DNA from: Diaporthe sp. PMI_573
Lineage: Eukaryota; Ascomycota; Sordariomycetes; Diaporthales; Diaporthaceae
Length of the DNA: 64,000 bases
Reading direction: 5' to 3'
Assembly (NCBI GenBank): GCA_021399435.1
Contig: JAJTUP010000027.1
Coordinates: forward strand, 372,001-436,000
Shown one piece after another: positions 1 to 11,422 of the stretch; position 1 is the stretch's first letter; every line of letters begins with the position of its first letter. The notes under the pieces are model-generated. The model was not told the origin of the DNA and ran no database searches. It was given only the letters and a program-made list of their open reading frames with translations. The position numbers and the translations under genes are program-made.

Positions 1-67
1 TACTAATTACTAATCCGTCGACGGAAGCGCCTCCTTCTGTAGCCGCACAAACTTCTTGTTTTAGGAA

Positions 68-430
68 ATGGCATCAAAAGGCAAGGCCCTCATCGTCATC
101 GGGTCAGGACCCGGCAATGGTCGCGCAGTCACGACGCTGTTTGCAAAGAATCGCTACAACAATGTGACCCTCATTGCAAGGCGCTCAGAGCAGCTGAAAC
201 CCGATCAAAAGGCCGTTGAAGAAGCCGTCGGCGCCCATGTCAACGTGCAGACGTACGCTGTGGACGTTTTCGACAGCGACACCCTTCTAAAGACGTTGGA
301 ATACATCAACGCTCAGCTCGGCAAGCCCGAGTGTATCTTCTACAACTGGAACCCTGCAAACATCGCAGCGAAGGCATGGGACTGGTTTGCAAAGTCCAAG
401 GAGGAACCGAACTTTGAGGTCTTGATCTGA
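68..430 (+). pseudogene. Truncated short-chain dehydrogenase/reductase (SDR), N-terminal half
   Basis: The 120-codon frame starts with an NAD(P)-binding Rossmann start: a beta strand (KALIVIGSGPGNGRAV) with a glycine-rich GSGPGNG turn, followed by a basic pair (ARR) where NADP-preferring SDRs bind the cofactor phosphate. The frame stops at 428-430, about half the usual 250-residue SDR length. No YxxxK catalytic motif or second half is visible downstream in any frame. The last 25 residues do not look like SDR sequence, which suggests the 3' half was lost or replaced. An unrecognised intron is possible but I find no convincing downstream exon. The SDR call is good; the broken status is an inference. 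Confidence 0.5.
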
Positions 431-1198
431 GCCTGACGGCCACACCAATTTTACAAATACCGTAGCCGTTTCAAGCTCCGATATGAATGGAGACTGCGCT
501 GCACGAAGACTTAATTGAAGGCGCAAATAGCCTAGCATTCTATTCTTCTGCGACTACACAAAATGCTTGACCAGTAATCATCAATAGCACAGGTTGAGCT
601 CATTGAAAGTGCCGTGCATGTGCTCTGGCATCAAAGGTCAGCCACGATATTAAGGTACTTTGGTATCAAGGCTACCTTTCCCCAAGACACACACCTGTAA
701 CTTACATTTGCTTGTGGACGGGGTTCCTTTCCCGGAATTTCCCTGATCATGTTAATTATCCGAGGACAGATACACAAAGAAGTCTCAGAATCCTCAACAG
801 GTTGTACTGCCGGTATTTTGTTGATACTAAAGCCTTGAAAGACAACTTCTGCTTGTCTTTCACTTAGACTTCTTGTGTCGCTAGACTAAAATATAGTGCT
901 ATTGTCAATTGTAACAAAGACTTGCGGGAGAATGAACAACAAATTGTATTGAAGCTTTGTTATGACCGATGGCTTCCCATGCGTGGTTGTCGGTACCTCA
1001 ATTGTGCATTGTGCGGAGCTCTAACTTAATATATACAGGTAGCCTTCTTCGACTCAGTCGATATTATGCTGTCCCATTCCAATCCAGACCTGGAGACCAA
1101 ATGCAGCATCCCCATTCATTCCCTCTCTTGGATTATAGAACCATTTGCTCTCATATTGTGAGTCTCGAATCGTTCACAAGCAAGCAGTCGGAACTAAC
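431..1198. other. Intergenic, no gene seen
   Basis: AT-richer stretch between the SDR fragment and the orphan ORF. Only short frames occur, none with recognisable protein sequence. It presumably holds the promoter of the ORF starting at 1199. Confidence 0.5.
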
Positions 1199-2119
1199 AT
1201 GGCGACCCTCCGTACAAGCCAAGTCTTCTCGCGCCTTCACCAGAGGGTCAATGTCATCTTCATCCGCTATATTTCTTATGCCAATTCATCTCTCGCAGCA
1301 AACTTTGCCGCCGAGATTTACGTGGTATATCTAGGCTTTACTAGATCCCTGTCTGAGAATCCTGAGAGCAAGGGTTTGAAAGGAGAACTCTTTGACGAAG
1401 TTGTTGCTCGAGTAATGCAGCAAAAAGCTGCAGAAGCGCTTTCTGCAAGCTATCAGCAAAATCTGCTTGTGCAGCTTTGCCTCCACTTGTTTGTGTCCCC
1501 TGAAAACCCGACGGGTACACTCAATGTCCAAACACTCGTCTTCGAGATTGGCAGCCGCTTGGTAAACCTTGGTACCCAGCTCTTGGAATTCATCCAAGAT
1601 GGCGACACGACTTCTGCTGACATTGACCCAACGCTTGCTAGTTTCACTAATCTGGGATGTTTCATGAGCGCGATCGCCTCGGATGGCGCTCAGCGACCTG
1701 CCTGCCCACTTGAAGAGCACAACCTGTGGTCGCTGGGCCGGGTAGGCGTGGATTTAGTTCTCGGCATCATCAGGGCAGACAGCTATTTCGACATCAGTAT
1801 GGACCTCATCCGACTCAAGGTGTTTAAAGTTGTCACCACTTGGTTTAACGAGAATAGGGAGTTTCTCTCTGAAGAGATCTGTGAAGAGCAAGACCTGTAC
1901 CTCTGCCAGTATCGTCTGTTTAGCTTTTATGACTGGCTTGAAATAACAGAGGGGGAGGAAGAGTATCCACCTTTGGCCCACAATGCAAACATGGCCGCAT
2001 TGGGAATCCTCAGGAATCTGGAGAACAGGTTTGGCCACCAGACCCTTTTAGAAGTCCTTGAGGAGTACCCAGACGGCTGGGCTAACTGGATCATGGATTC
2101 CTTGGAAGATCTAGATTGA
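1199..2119 (+). CDS. Hypothetical acidic protein (orphan)
   Basis: A single uninterrupted frame of 306 codons from the ATG at 1199 (MATLRTSQVF). A longer version from 1145 uses a non-ATG codon and is less likely. I do not recognise the family. The product is acidic, especially in its last third (EEICEEQDLYLCQYR, EITEGEEEYPPL), apparently helical, and has no signal peptide or clear membrane segment. The basic, amphipathic first 25 residues could be a mitochondrial presequence, but this is weak. The long open frame with balanced composition supports a real gene. Neighbours give no functional hint. Confidence 0.55.
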   Translation: MATLRTSQVFSRLHQRVNVIFIRYISYANSSLAANFAAEIYVVYLGFTRSLSENPESKGLKGELFDEVVARVMQQKAAEALSASYQQNLLVQLCLHLFVSPENPTGTLNVQTLVFEIGSRLVNLGTQLLEFIQDGDTTSADIDPTLASFTNLGCFMSAIASDGAQRPACPLEEHNLWSLGRVGVDLVLGIIRADSYFDISMDLIRLKVFKVVTTWFNENREFLSEEICEEQDLYLCQYRLFSFYDWLEITEGEEEYPPLAHNANMAALGILRNLENRFGHQTLLEVLEEYPDGWANWIMDSLEDLD

Positions 2120-3768
2120 GAGCATGTGTTTGTGGTCGGCCGCATTGAACTGACTAATTTACACTGGCGCTTCAGCTGATTTGTTGAGGTCAGGAGCTTT
2201 GTCTCTGAATCTCTTCTCGTTTACAGGGACTGAACTTTAGCAGGCACAGGAAGGAGCCTACATGCTGTGTAGTATATGAAAACAAAGCTTTTACTTAAAC
2301 TACAGCTGTAACACACACAATTTTCCTCTTGGCTTGTGACATAAACACGACTTTGCACTCTTCTAGGAGCCAAACTGCTGCTGTTAAAACCGCAATTGCA
2401 AAGGAATACAACCGAAAGGTAAGAAGAATCCAAATGAAAGAAAGGGACAGAACAATTAGGTAGGTACACACATTCCTGCAAGCAATAATCAACTTGCCAC
2501 CGTTAAATATAGGAGATTCCAGTACCGTTTGGACAAACCAGAACAAGCCCCAGGGGAATGTTTCTGACGCTAGTCGTAGTCAGTGTTTATTGTGAATAGA
2601 GACATAATGCGGCCTTGGCTGAAGCAGTTAGCGGTGAAGCATTGGCTGTCGCTTGTTCTGGGGGTAGAACCCGGATTTGAGGAGTGGTAGGCTATGCCTG
2701 GGCGACCAGAGCATTGGTCACTTAGTTCGTCGCTATATTGGCTTGGCAGAATCATGACTGGCACTCGGTATTTGGTTGGCTAAAAAAACCAAGCAAATTT
2801 CCCCAACGTGTCTGAGTTGACGGCATCGGCAGCTGTAAAGTCCGCCGATCCCATTTCAATGCCTGCCTCTCAGGAAGTCCTTGTCCACCTCGTCATGGGA
2901 GCACCCAATATAGAAGTACCACTTTTGTAACATAGACGAGACGGTGACTGGAAATTTGACGGGGCATGAATGTGAATCTGCCGCGTTGTCATGGGCACAT
3001 GAGCGTAAATCTCTGCTCTATACAGCGTGGGAAGAGCATCCCCGTTGCATGGCTGAAAATATGAGAGAGAAACTTCGGCGTAGCTGTAGTCCCGGTGGGG
3101 AAATGCATCGTCACAGGCTGCCAAGAGCCTTGTCTAGAATAGGGCTTGTAAGCTGAATAGCTTGCCCGATTTGGGGCAAGGTGAACATTCCCATGGGCTC
3201 CTCGGAACAACGAAAAGCTGATCGACCAACTGCCCCCCAGACTCAAATGGTCCGCCGACAATCCGTGGCCCACCTCCCCCAACAGCACACTCGAAATTGT
3301 ACGGTCGGTCAAGAGGCCTACCAAGGAACCGCCCAATGACAGCCCCGAGCGCGTCCGCTTTAGGCAACTCAAATCCGTCCCAACTCCTCACAGGCCTCTT
3401 CCCTGTCGCTGTCCAGGGGGCGTTCTTGGCTTCTCCGCACAGCAACCCAGCAAGGCGAGTCTGCAGCGCGAGGGCGCAGGTCAGGGACCCGCGATGCCGC
3501 ACAGGTGCGGCGTCCGCGGGCGGCTGGTTCGTCACGCGGGAGGGTGGGTTGATGTGACACCAGCGCGGGCACGTTGACAAACACAGGGAAGGAGGGCTGT
3601 TCATCCCGAGGTCACGCTCCTCGTGCTCGGGGGAGGATGGAGCATGGAGCAGACGTCACGTCCACGACCGCGGACCTGAAGTATTTCTTGGGGCAAGTCC
3701 CCAGCTTGGCTGAGCACAGGCTGTCGACGTGCCGAGGGAACCCAAACCGCCTGACGACAGCCGCTACA
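2120..3768. other. Intergenic, no gene seen
   Basis: Overlapping short frames on both strands without recognisable domains or coherent splice structure. The last few hundred bases are GC-richer and probably contain the promoter and leader of the secreted FAD oxidase. Confidence 0.45.
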
Positions 3769-6130
3769 ATGAGGTCTTCGAGCAATCTTGTCACGCTGGC
3801 GCTCGCTCTTGCGGGCGGTGCCAGAGCTGCCGAGTACAACTCTTTCGACGGGCCTGGCTTTCCCACCTGCTACGATGTCACGGCAGTGCACAATGCCACG
3901 AGTGTGGACGAAAGTGAGTTTGAGATGACATCTGGGCTGGATGCAGTCGCCCGCTCGAAAGACCTTCCCGAAAGAGGCTGACGAGAACTCTCATAGTGGT
4001 ATCCCTCGTCCAGGCCGCTGCTGCCTCAGGAAAGCAGGTTCGCGCAGGAGGCAAGGGTCATATGTGTGAGTAGTATCTCGAGATCATTATGAATCTTCTT
4101 CCGTGGGGCCCTCAGTGGGCCACCACGGTTCCATGAGGATACCCTCACCTCAGATTGATACAACCCTCACCTGAGTTTCCGGAACCCCTGCCCAAGAACA
4201 AGACGCTACTGACACTGCGGAACATAGGGTATGACACCCAGTGTGCCGACCTGCCGACCGAGATCATCCGGACAGAGCTTGTGAACCAGATCTCCGACTT
4301 TGACCTCCCAGAAGGAGCCGAATCAGGCACCGTGGTTGTTGAGGCGGGCGCGACCTTCTTCCAGCTGGCAGACTACCTCCACGCTCGCGGTGCCAACATT
4401 GGCACCGGTCTCGTCAACTGGAACATCTCCCTGGGCGGCAGCGTGGCGATGGGCGCCCATCGGACCTCGCTCAGGGAGGACGCCGTGGTGGTGGGCGGCG
4501 TCTTGTCCATGGACATCATCGACGGGACCGGAACTATCAGGACCATCGAGCGAGATGAGTCCAACGACGAGTGGTAAGCATCACCCTTCTCCTTCTACGG
4601 ATCCCCGTCTTTCATTTTTGGAATGTCCCAGAACGCACCACTTTAGGATCCGTAGCAGGACTAACGTAATACTTAGGCTAGCTGCCTCAACCTCGCTGGG
4701 GCTTTTAGGCATCGTCGCCAGGCTCAAGATGAAGATCTACCCCGAGACTGTGCTCTATGCGATGCAAAAGACGTGAGTCACCGCGATGTGCCAACGCTCT
4801 TCATGAATACTGGGCTGATGCGGTGAAGGCTTGACGAGGCGGACGTCCTGAACGGCGATATTGAAGCACTCATAGCACCATACCTGACTGCAAATCTCTG
4901 GGTAAGTCGATCCGCCCATTTGATTTGAATTAGACTCAATGCTGACATGCCGAAAGTGGTGTAGGTTTATCCCCATTTCAAGGAGCTTGTGCCCCGGAAA
5001 GTTCCTAGCATGCGCCACCCCAGACCCTGTAGAAGTTACCACTGACACGTTGCAGGGCCTTACAAGAAGAAGTTCCACCAGAGATACTACGACGTTGTCG
5101 GCCCCGATGACGTGAACCAGAACGGCCTGCAGTCGACCTTCTCCTTGACCGCAATCGAAGCTGCTGCCGCCATCTCCATCCTCAACACGGGCAAGGCTCT
5201 CGCGACATCCAATATGCTTGCCGAGGAGATCTTCTTCGGAATCTGGGAGAAGCCCAACTTCCACACAAAGGACACCAATAAGGAGCTCACTACATGGCCT
5301 GTGACGGGATATAACTGTACGTAGTAGCCTGACCGGGCCCCCTGCTCTCACAGACACCACCGCAACAAGACATTTGAAGGATTCTGGGCCACTAACACAT
5401 CATAGATGACGTCCTCATCGGTGGCTTGTACCCAGACCAGAAGGCAGAGTGGGATTATAACCTCCGCGGCTACACCTTGGAGCTGGCGTTCCCCGTCACC
5501 CAAGCCAACAAGATGTTGAAGCGGGTGAGGGAGCTGTTCGATGCCCAGTGGAAGGAGAAGCTGATTGTGATGACCTCGACATATCGAAGCGGGTAGGCAG
5601 AGTCGGAAATCCCCTTCGAGGCAGGACAGTTACTGACATGGTGTCCCCCGTCCTCAGCATCAACATCAAGTTTGGCAAGCCGCACTACGATCTGCTCGGA
5701 CAGGTGACCACAAACACCTCAGACGGGGCAGACTGGAGCAGAGGCGCGATCATGTTCGACTTCCCGAGCTTCAGGCCAAACATCGGCGACCAACTGCGTT
5801 TCAATGAGCCATTCTGTGAGTCTGCGATGATCTTTTGACTGCGGAAGCAACGGACGCTCGCTGACCACCCACAGACCACAACCTGTCGCAGACACTCATC
5901 AACGAGTTCCCCTGCAGGCCTCACTGGACCAAGAACACGCGGGAAGTGCTCACGCAGTCTGTCAAGAACCTTGACCCAGACGTAAGTATCACCCACTGCG
6001 CATGTCGAGCACTGGGCAGACCTCGCTGACGCTATAACAGCACATTGCTAGATTCAAGGCCGTGCGGGAGGATTTTGACCCCAAGGGGGTTTTCAGGAGT
6101 GTTGTCGGCGAAATCATCGGCGTGTACTGA
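3769..6130 (+). CDS. Secreted FAD-linked oxidase, D-arabinono-1,4-lactone oxidase (ALO) type
   Basis: Eleven exons give a closed 511-residue model: 3769-3913, 3997-4065, 4228-4573, 4677-4772, 4829-4901, 4957-4960, 5056-5316, 5406-5592, 5658-5815, 5875-5981, 6041-6130. Residues 1-20 (MRSSSNLVTLALALAGGARA) are a signal peptide. A PCMH-type FAD-binding half follows, with RAGGKGHMWYDTQC, GATFFQLADYLHARG and the loop GGSVAMGAHRTSLREDAVV. The C-terminal half is ALO-like and ends with the family hallmark CRPHWTKN and FDPKGVFRS. It should oxidise a lactone or sugar-like substrate with O2, giving H2O2, outside the cell or in the secretory path. Classical ALO enzymes are mitochondrial, so the signal peptide points to a different substrate. 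One exon is a 4-nt microexon, needed to keep the frame. Intron 4574-4676 is a copy of an intron in the HET gene. Family sure, substrate unknown. Confidence 0.85.
4574..4676 (+). repeat. Introner-like element candidate, family 2, copy A
   Basis: This 103-nt intron of the FAD oxidase (GTAAGC..TTAG, phase 2) aligns along its whole length with the 101-nt HET-gene intron at 43846-43946. Shared blocks include gtaagcatca at the donor, tacggatccc, tttggaatgt, cactttagg, tccgtagcagg and the branch site actaac. An exact 10-bp inverted repeat (ctacggatcc / ggatccgtag) encloses about 45 nt, predicting a hairpin. The exons on either side are unrelated to HET sequence, so the intron itself was copied. Transfer by an introner-like mechanism is inference; the similarity is seen directly. 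Confidence 0.75.
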
Positions 6131-6827
6131 GCTTGCAGCCCAGTTAATAATGCATGTCCGCTCAAGTTATGGTTGGCGATTATGGCTTGAGGAGCACGAA
6201 CTGAAGGGCCTCGGTTAGATCCAGCCATCAACGTACCTTGTGGATCTCATCTCGATACTCTCCCTTGGAAAGGTGCCCTGATCTCGTGAGAAAAGCTCTC
6301 AGTAATGAAGTGTTCCGGCATGGCATGAAGCCGTCGCGTCTTGGGAGTCGGGCGCTGTAGCACTTGGATCCGAGAGAGCAAAAGCTCCCCTGCCAAGCCA
6401 CAAGCAAAACCGCTGGCATGCGTGACTATCAATCAGGGAGCCATTTCCTCGATGGTAGATGAAGTCATGTTGTGTGGGTATCATCGGCGGAAGTGCAGCC
6501 AGAATAACAACTGAATGCACCGGCCGGCTGACAATGCTGCCGAACAGCCAGTCTGGCAGCTGTGAACGGTGAACAAGTGTGGCATCGCATGCTCTTCCGG
6601 ACCGGTTTTTGTGAGAATGGTGGGTCGCCCCAGGGCTCTCGTCCAAGTGGGTTGGTCTGGTTGGTGTCTCTGACAAGTGGCCGGGCCAGCCAATCGGATA
6701 TTTGGCGAGGACCCCTGTAAATCGGGCCCCAGATCTTACCACCCCCTGTAGCCGTTGAAAACGTCCTACGCGCGCTTCATCATCAAGGTGCTTATAACCA
6801 CCACGTCCCATCACCAGCCTCCCCAAC
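6131..6827. other. Intergenic with ATP12 promoter
   Basis: No coding signal is evident. A TATA-like cttataacc lies about 35 nt before the ATP12 start codon. It contains the 3' end of the FAD oxidase gene and the ATP12 promoter. Confidence 0.45.
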
Positions 6828-8094
6828 ATGAAGCCACCCACGGGGCTTGTCAGCCAGGCCCTGCCCCGGCTCTTCGTCACCAGCCGATCCAGCTGCCTGA
6901 AATCCCAGCCCATCGCCTCCAGAGCCCTCCACTACTCAGCCGCCGACCCAGCCAATGTCGCCCCCTTCTGCGCGACCGGCCCCCCACCGGAACCACCACA
7001 GCCCGCCGCGGAGCACCCCTACGCCAAGGCGGAGAGGAAGAGGAAGCAGGCTGAGCTGCTCAAGAACGCCAAGGACCTGCGGGACACAAGCAGCGGGAAG
7101 AGCCCCGGGAAGTCGCCTCTCAAGAAGCGCTTCTGGCAGGACGTCCACATCAAGGAGGTCGATGGTGCGCGCACACATCCTCCTACCCCCCTCCCGCCTC
7201 CCCCCGCCCAGGCCCTCCTTCTTCGGAGTCATGATATATACTGACCGGAACCGCGTTCGGACAGGCGCCTTCCAGATCTACCTCGACTCCCGTCCCCTCC
7301 GCCACCCGACAAACAAGACAATAGTCAACGTGCCGCTCTCGAAGCCGTACCTGGCGCACGCCATCGCCCTCGAGTGGGACCTCCTGACCTCGGCCCAGCA
7401 GGCGACCAAGAACCACCTGATCCCGCTGACGTCGCTCGTATGCCGCGCCCTGGACATCGCAGAAGACGACGCCAAGCACCAAGGTGGCAGCAGCAGCTTC
7501 TCGCCCGTCCGCACCGCAGTCACCGAGGTCCTCATGCGCTACCTCGACACCGACTCACTGCTCTGCTGGGCGCCACACCCCAACGAGCCGCCCGCCCCGG
7601 ATGAGGTCCCACTGAGGGAGCTCCAGGAGCGCACGGCCGGCGAGATCATTGGGTACCTTAGCACGCACGTCTGGCCTGGTGTGGAGATTGGGCCCGTGCT
7701 GGACGAGGGGTTTCTGTTGCCCAAGGAGCAGAAGCCTGGCGTCAGGGAGGTCATCCAGGGGTGGGTGATGGGCCTTGATGCCTGGGACCTGGCTGGGCTG
7801 GAGAGGGCGGCTCTTGCTGGGAAGAGCTTGCTCGGTGCGGCCAGGCTGGTGGTAGAGTGGAGCGAAGGAAGCGCAGGCCGTGCTGTAAGGGATGCTGCTC
7901 TCAGTCGAGAGACACAGAAGAATCACAAGAGGATATTTGGGGTAGAGGAGGCGGCAAAGGCGTCGAGCTTGGAGGTGGATTGGCAAACGGGCAAGTGGGG
8001 AGAGGTTGAGGATACCCATGATGTAGAGAAGGAAGACTTGCGTAGACAGCTGGGGAGCACAGTGCTCCTGGTCTCAGGGAAAGGGGCCTGGTAG
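6828..8094 (+). CDS. ATP12: Mitochondrial F1-ATP synthase assembly factor Atp12
   Basis: Two exons (6828-7164, 7265-8094; 100-nt intron) give 388 residues. The first 60 residues are rich in Ser, Arg and Pro and read as a mitochondrial presequence. The Atp12 domain begins at KKRFWQDVHIKEVDGAFQI and continues through the family-typical LDSRPLRHPTNKTIVNV, ALEWDLLTSAQQATKNHLIP and LRYLDTDSLLCW-like block (here MRYLDTDSLLCWAPHP). Atp12 is a matrix chaperone that binds the F1 alpha subunit and prevents its aggregation before alpha3beta3 assembly. The C-terminal 60 residues are a charged extension beyond the core. It is convergent with the AlkB-like gene. Identification is firm from the motifs. Confidence 0.93.
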
Positions 8095-8700
8095 GTAGCT
8101 GACAAGCTTCGGACAATGCCATCCAGACAATCAGACAGGTTCCTTATGCCCAGCAAGACTTGGACACATTACACATCTTCTTGGTTCTAGAGAATGCTTC
8201 TTTGATAAGATTCCTCTGAAAGCTAATAACGGTCTTCTCTGATCTGATCCTGGCCTTGACCTCAAGCGGTCATGCGGGAGTGGCGCAATGTTCACAACAT
8301 TGCCCACCAATCCAGCCAAAATGGCATGACCAGGGCATCTCCTGTGAACCACCACAAACATCCTCAACCCCAAAAAGCAAATAAACCGATGAAAGCCAAT
8401 CTGGGCTGACAGGCCCGTGAGGCTTAAGATCCAGGCTCTCAAGCCCCAAGATAAACATCCCCATCTTGAGAGCAAATCGTCGTGGACGGCTGTCTCCACA
8501 AACTTGTGCCATATTCTTAGTATCCCCAAGAAAGAAGGGAAAAAAAAAAAGACTCTGTCCGGTGAGTCTTACCATCTACTCAACTCATAGATCAGTCTGA
8601 GTGCTCTCAGCCCATCTCCCACCAATAGCAAACATTGGGCTAGGGCATAAGGCTGATAGGCATGAGCATGGAAGAGAAAGAAGCTGACATGTGCCCACAT
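8095..8700. other. Intergenic between convergent genes
   Basis: Holds the 3' regions of ATP12 (plus) and the AlkB-like gene (minus). No further gene seen; it includes an A-rich run near 8539-8550. Confidence 0.45.
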
Positions 8701-11422
8701 CTAGGCAGCCTCCTCCCTTTGGTCGTCCAACGTGGTGCCATTGTAGGCAAAATGGAGAGCACGGTCTGGGATTCGTGCTGCTTTCTCCATCTCGTCGACG
8801 GTCAGACCTTTCTGAACCAGCTTCTTCTCCTCCTTGGGCTGTCTGTAGTGATCGAAATTGATGGTCCGGCTGGTCATTGCATAGCGACGCATACCCTTGG
8901 GGTCGACGGCGTGCTTGATTTGCTGTTAGTGCAGATCACTACGACTTTGACCCTGCAGTGTGAAAACTTACATCAGTAAGGGCTTGGAGCCGAGTGTCAC
9001 ACATGGTGGCGACGTCTCCGTGGCGAAGCTGGACTTCGAGGATCGTTTCGTTCTTCTCTGCGTCCTTCTCTGTGCCCTCCTGTTTGACTTTCGTTTTGCC
9101 CTTCTTTGTGACCTTCTTTGTGACCTCCTTTGTGACCTCCTTTGTGACCTTCTTTTTGCCCTTGAGGATTTTGTTGTCTGCCTTGAATCGCAATGACATC
9201 TTCCCGGGCGATCCGAAAGAGGCGGTGCTGATGACACCGGTCAACTGGTCCTCTCCATCATCATGCCACTTCAAATATCATGTCAATATGAAAAACTCCT
9301 GAGCGGGCTTGTGATGAACAACTTACGCTGATTTTGTCTGTCTCTCGGTATGCGAGAGCGAGTAATTCGTTAAATGGCTTCTGAGACATGTGGAGAGTGG
9401 AGCCAGCAATGGATCGGTAGTTCTCTCTAGAAGCGATGTTCTGAGAGCTCTGCAGCGCCTTCTCTCCAAAGTGCTTCAAGTAAACGAGCGACTGCAGGAC
9501 CACATCAGGGGCGTTCTCAAAGTGCTCTGTGTCTATTCCCTTCGGGCCAAACTCATATAGAGCACCCTTGCTATCATTAGTTTGATGGAGAAGAACAATC
9601 ATATCTCAATCTAAACTTACAAAGTTGGACTGGAAGTGGCGAGTCAGCAGCTCGTTAACACCTGCACATTATCAGTAAAGAAAATAAATGGTGGATGTTG
9701 CCAGGTCTCGAAGTGGGACTGACTGTTTGGACAGCGAGCAGGGTTTCGCTGGAGCTTCATGCTGCCGCCCTGTGCTTCAATGCTGGTGTAGAGATCATCT
9801 GCGCCACCCGGTGCTTTCTTTGCGAGATCGCTGGGACGCTCAACCACAAGTGTTCCAATCAAGTCCCCATTGGGGTCCTTGATCATGTAGACAAATCTTG
9901 TGGACATGCCGTCCTCGTCCTCCTCGACAAACTTCTTGACGTGATCTTCGACAAGCTTGATGGTCACTCCATCCTTAACATGATGTATCTCTGTGTGAGC
10001 CTGAGTCTCCTTCTCAACCAAGCTCAAAGGGTATGGAAGAGGAGGTGCGTTGTGCTCAAAACCGCAGTTCCGGCAAACCAGTCTGTCCCAAAACTTCCGG
10101 GTGCTGGCGCAACGACAGTAGGGGCAAGTCATGCCACTACGGAGAGCAACCTCTGTTCCGAAAGTCGCACCGCCCTGTACCAAAGCCTTTGGGAGCGGCT
10201 CAAACATGGTAGGAATGTCTTTGATCTCCTTGTACGCGGTGATATGGTCGATGAAACCCTCGGTGTACCGAAGCTCCTTGCCGTCGTTTCCAATTTGGCG
10301 CAAGCTGTTGTTACCGATCTTGAAGAATGCGTGGCAGTCATCCTTGAGGCAGACCCAGGGTGCGTTCTCGAAGATCTTTGGACTTGTGCTCCTACAGCTT
10401 ACGCAAGCCGCCTCCACAAGCCTAGCGGCAGTTGACTGGGTGATGTTGCTGGTTGGTGCACCTGTCTGCTGAGTATCATCAATGGCCATGATGTTCGGAA
10501 TGGTTTCCTTCCAGTACCATGGCTTGGAAGTAGGATCCAAAGTCTGGAGCATGATTTTCCAGACTTTGTACGTCCGGACTTCGTCTGGCAATTCGGTGTT
10601 CTGCACCTCCTCACTCCAAATCTTGGTCACCATGAATGTTCCCAGCTCAACAAAGGCGCCACGTTCGCGCACAACACTTGGCAGATTGAGGCTTGAGAAT
10701 GCCGGGTGTTCCTTGCCTGCAGAACTATCATGTTAATATCACATTCGGAGGGGGAACGCAGAAGAAGACCCACCCATGATGACGACAACAAGAGTATTGA
10801 GCGCAGCCTCCCATTGGGGAACAACACGCGGCTTGATATCCTTGCGAAGAAAGGTACCCGTTATAGGATCCTTTGTACGGCCACCACCACTACAAAGGAG
10901 TCAGCAAGAGTATGGCAGGAGGCCACTGAGCAATACTTACTTGCAAGTGATGAGCTTGTTCTGGCCGATGAAGTCCCGAGGCTCAGTAAATTTGTTGATG
11001 TACACTGCAGTGACCACATTATTTTTGGTTTGAGTACCTGACTGGTATTGCTGGAAGGTCTGCTGCGAACTGCAGAGGTCTCCCCTCGTCATTGCCCAGA
11101 CTGTTACTGGTCCATCGGGAAAGTCATCCTCAGGATCAACAGAGGCTGTGGATGTACCACTCTCCCTAGTGGCAACTCTTGTTCGCAAACGCTTTTGTTT
11201 CGAATCAGATTGGGGAGCTTGAGGTCCCCTACGCTTCAAGGAAGCCGAAACAGCAGTGGATGGAGTTGCTGAGATGGACGGCGTCGCCGGGACAGATGGT
11301 GCCCCCGGGGGTGCTGGCGGGATGGTGGGTGTTTCCGAGACAGCTGGAGTCGACGGGGTGGAGGTAGGCTCAATAGCCTTGTCGGTAGGATAGTAATGCT
11401 TGATTCCTGCCTCTGAAGACAT
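8701..11422 (-). CDS. AlkB-like 2-oxoglutarate/Fe(II) dioxygenase with zinc-binding Cys clusters
   Basis: Seven exons on the minus strand (11422-10941, 10889-10774, 10716-9724, 9661-9621, 9566-9327, 9268-8972, 8922-8701) close to 796 residues. The N-terminal 120 residues are Ser/Thr/Pro-rich and probably disordered. Two Cys pairs sit in the middle (CVSCRSTSPKIFENAPWVC; CPYCRCASTRKFWDRLVCRN), consistent with zinc ribbons. The C-terminal domain has the iron ligands H626 and D628 (WHDDGE), the distal His in DQIKHAVDP (about 727) and the 2-oxoglutarate-binding Arg in RYAMTSRTINF, the AlkB arrangement. AlkB enzymes remove alkyl groups from nucleic-acid bases or proteins by oxidation; the Cys clusters suggest nucleic-acid binding. 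Substrate is unknown. A Lys/Val/Thr tandem repeat interrupts the catalytic domain. Confidence 0.8.
9102..9161 (-). repeat. In-frame 12-nt tandem repeat inside the AlkB-like domain
   Basis: Five degenerate 12-nt units (plus strand ttctttgtgacc and variants) encode a basic KVTKEVTKEVTKK-type stretch. They fall between the iron-binding HxD and the distal His, a loop likely to tolerate length change. Confidence 0.8.

Noticed and set aside
3134..3604. Minus-strand frame of 156 codons upstream of the FAD oxidase
   Set aside because: Pro/Arg-rich reading of GC-rich DNA, no domain or splice structure.
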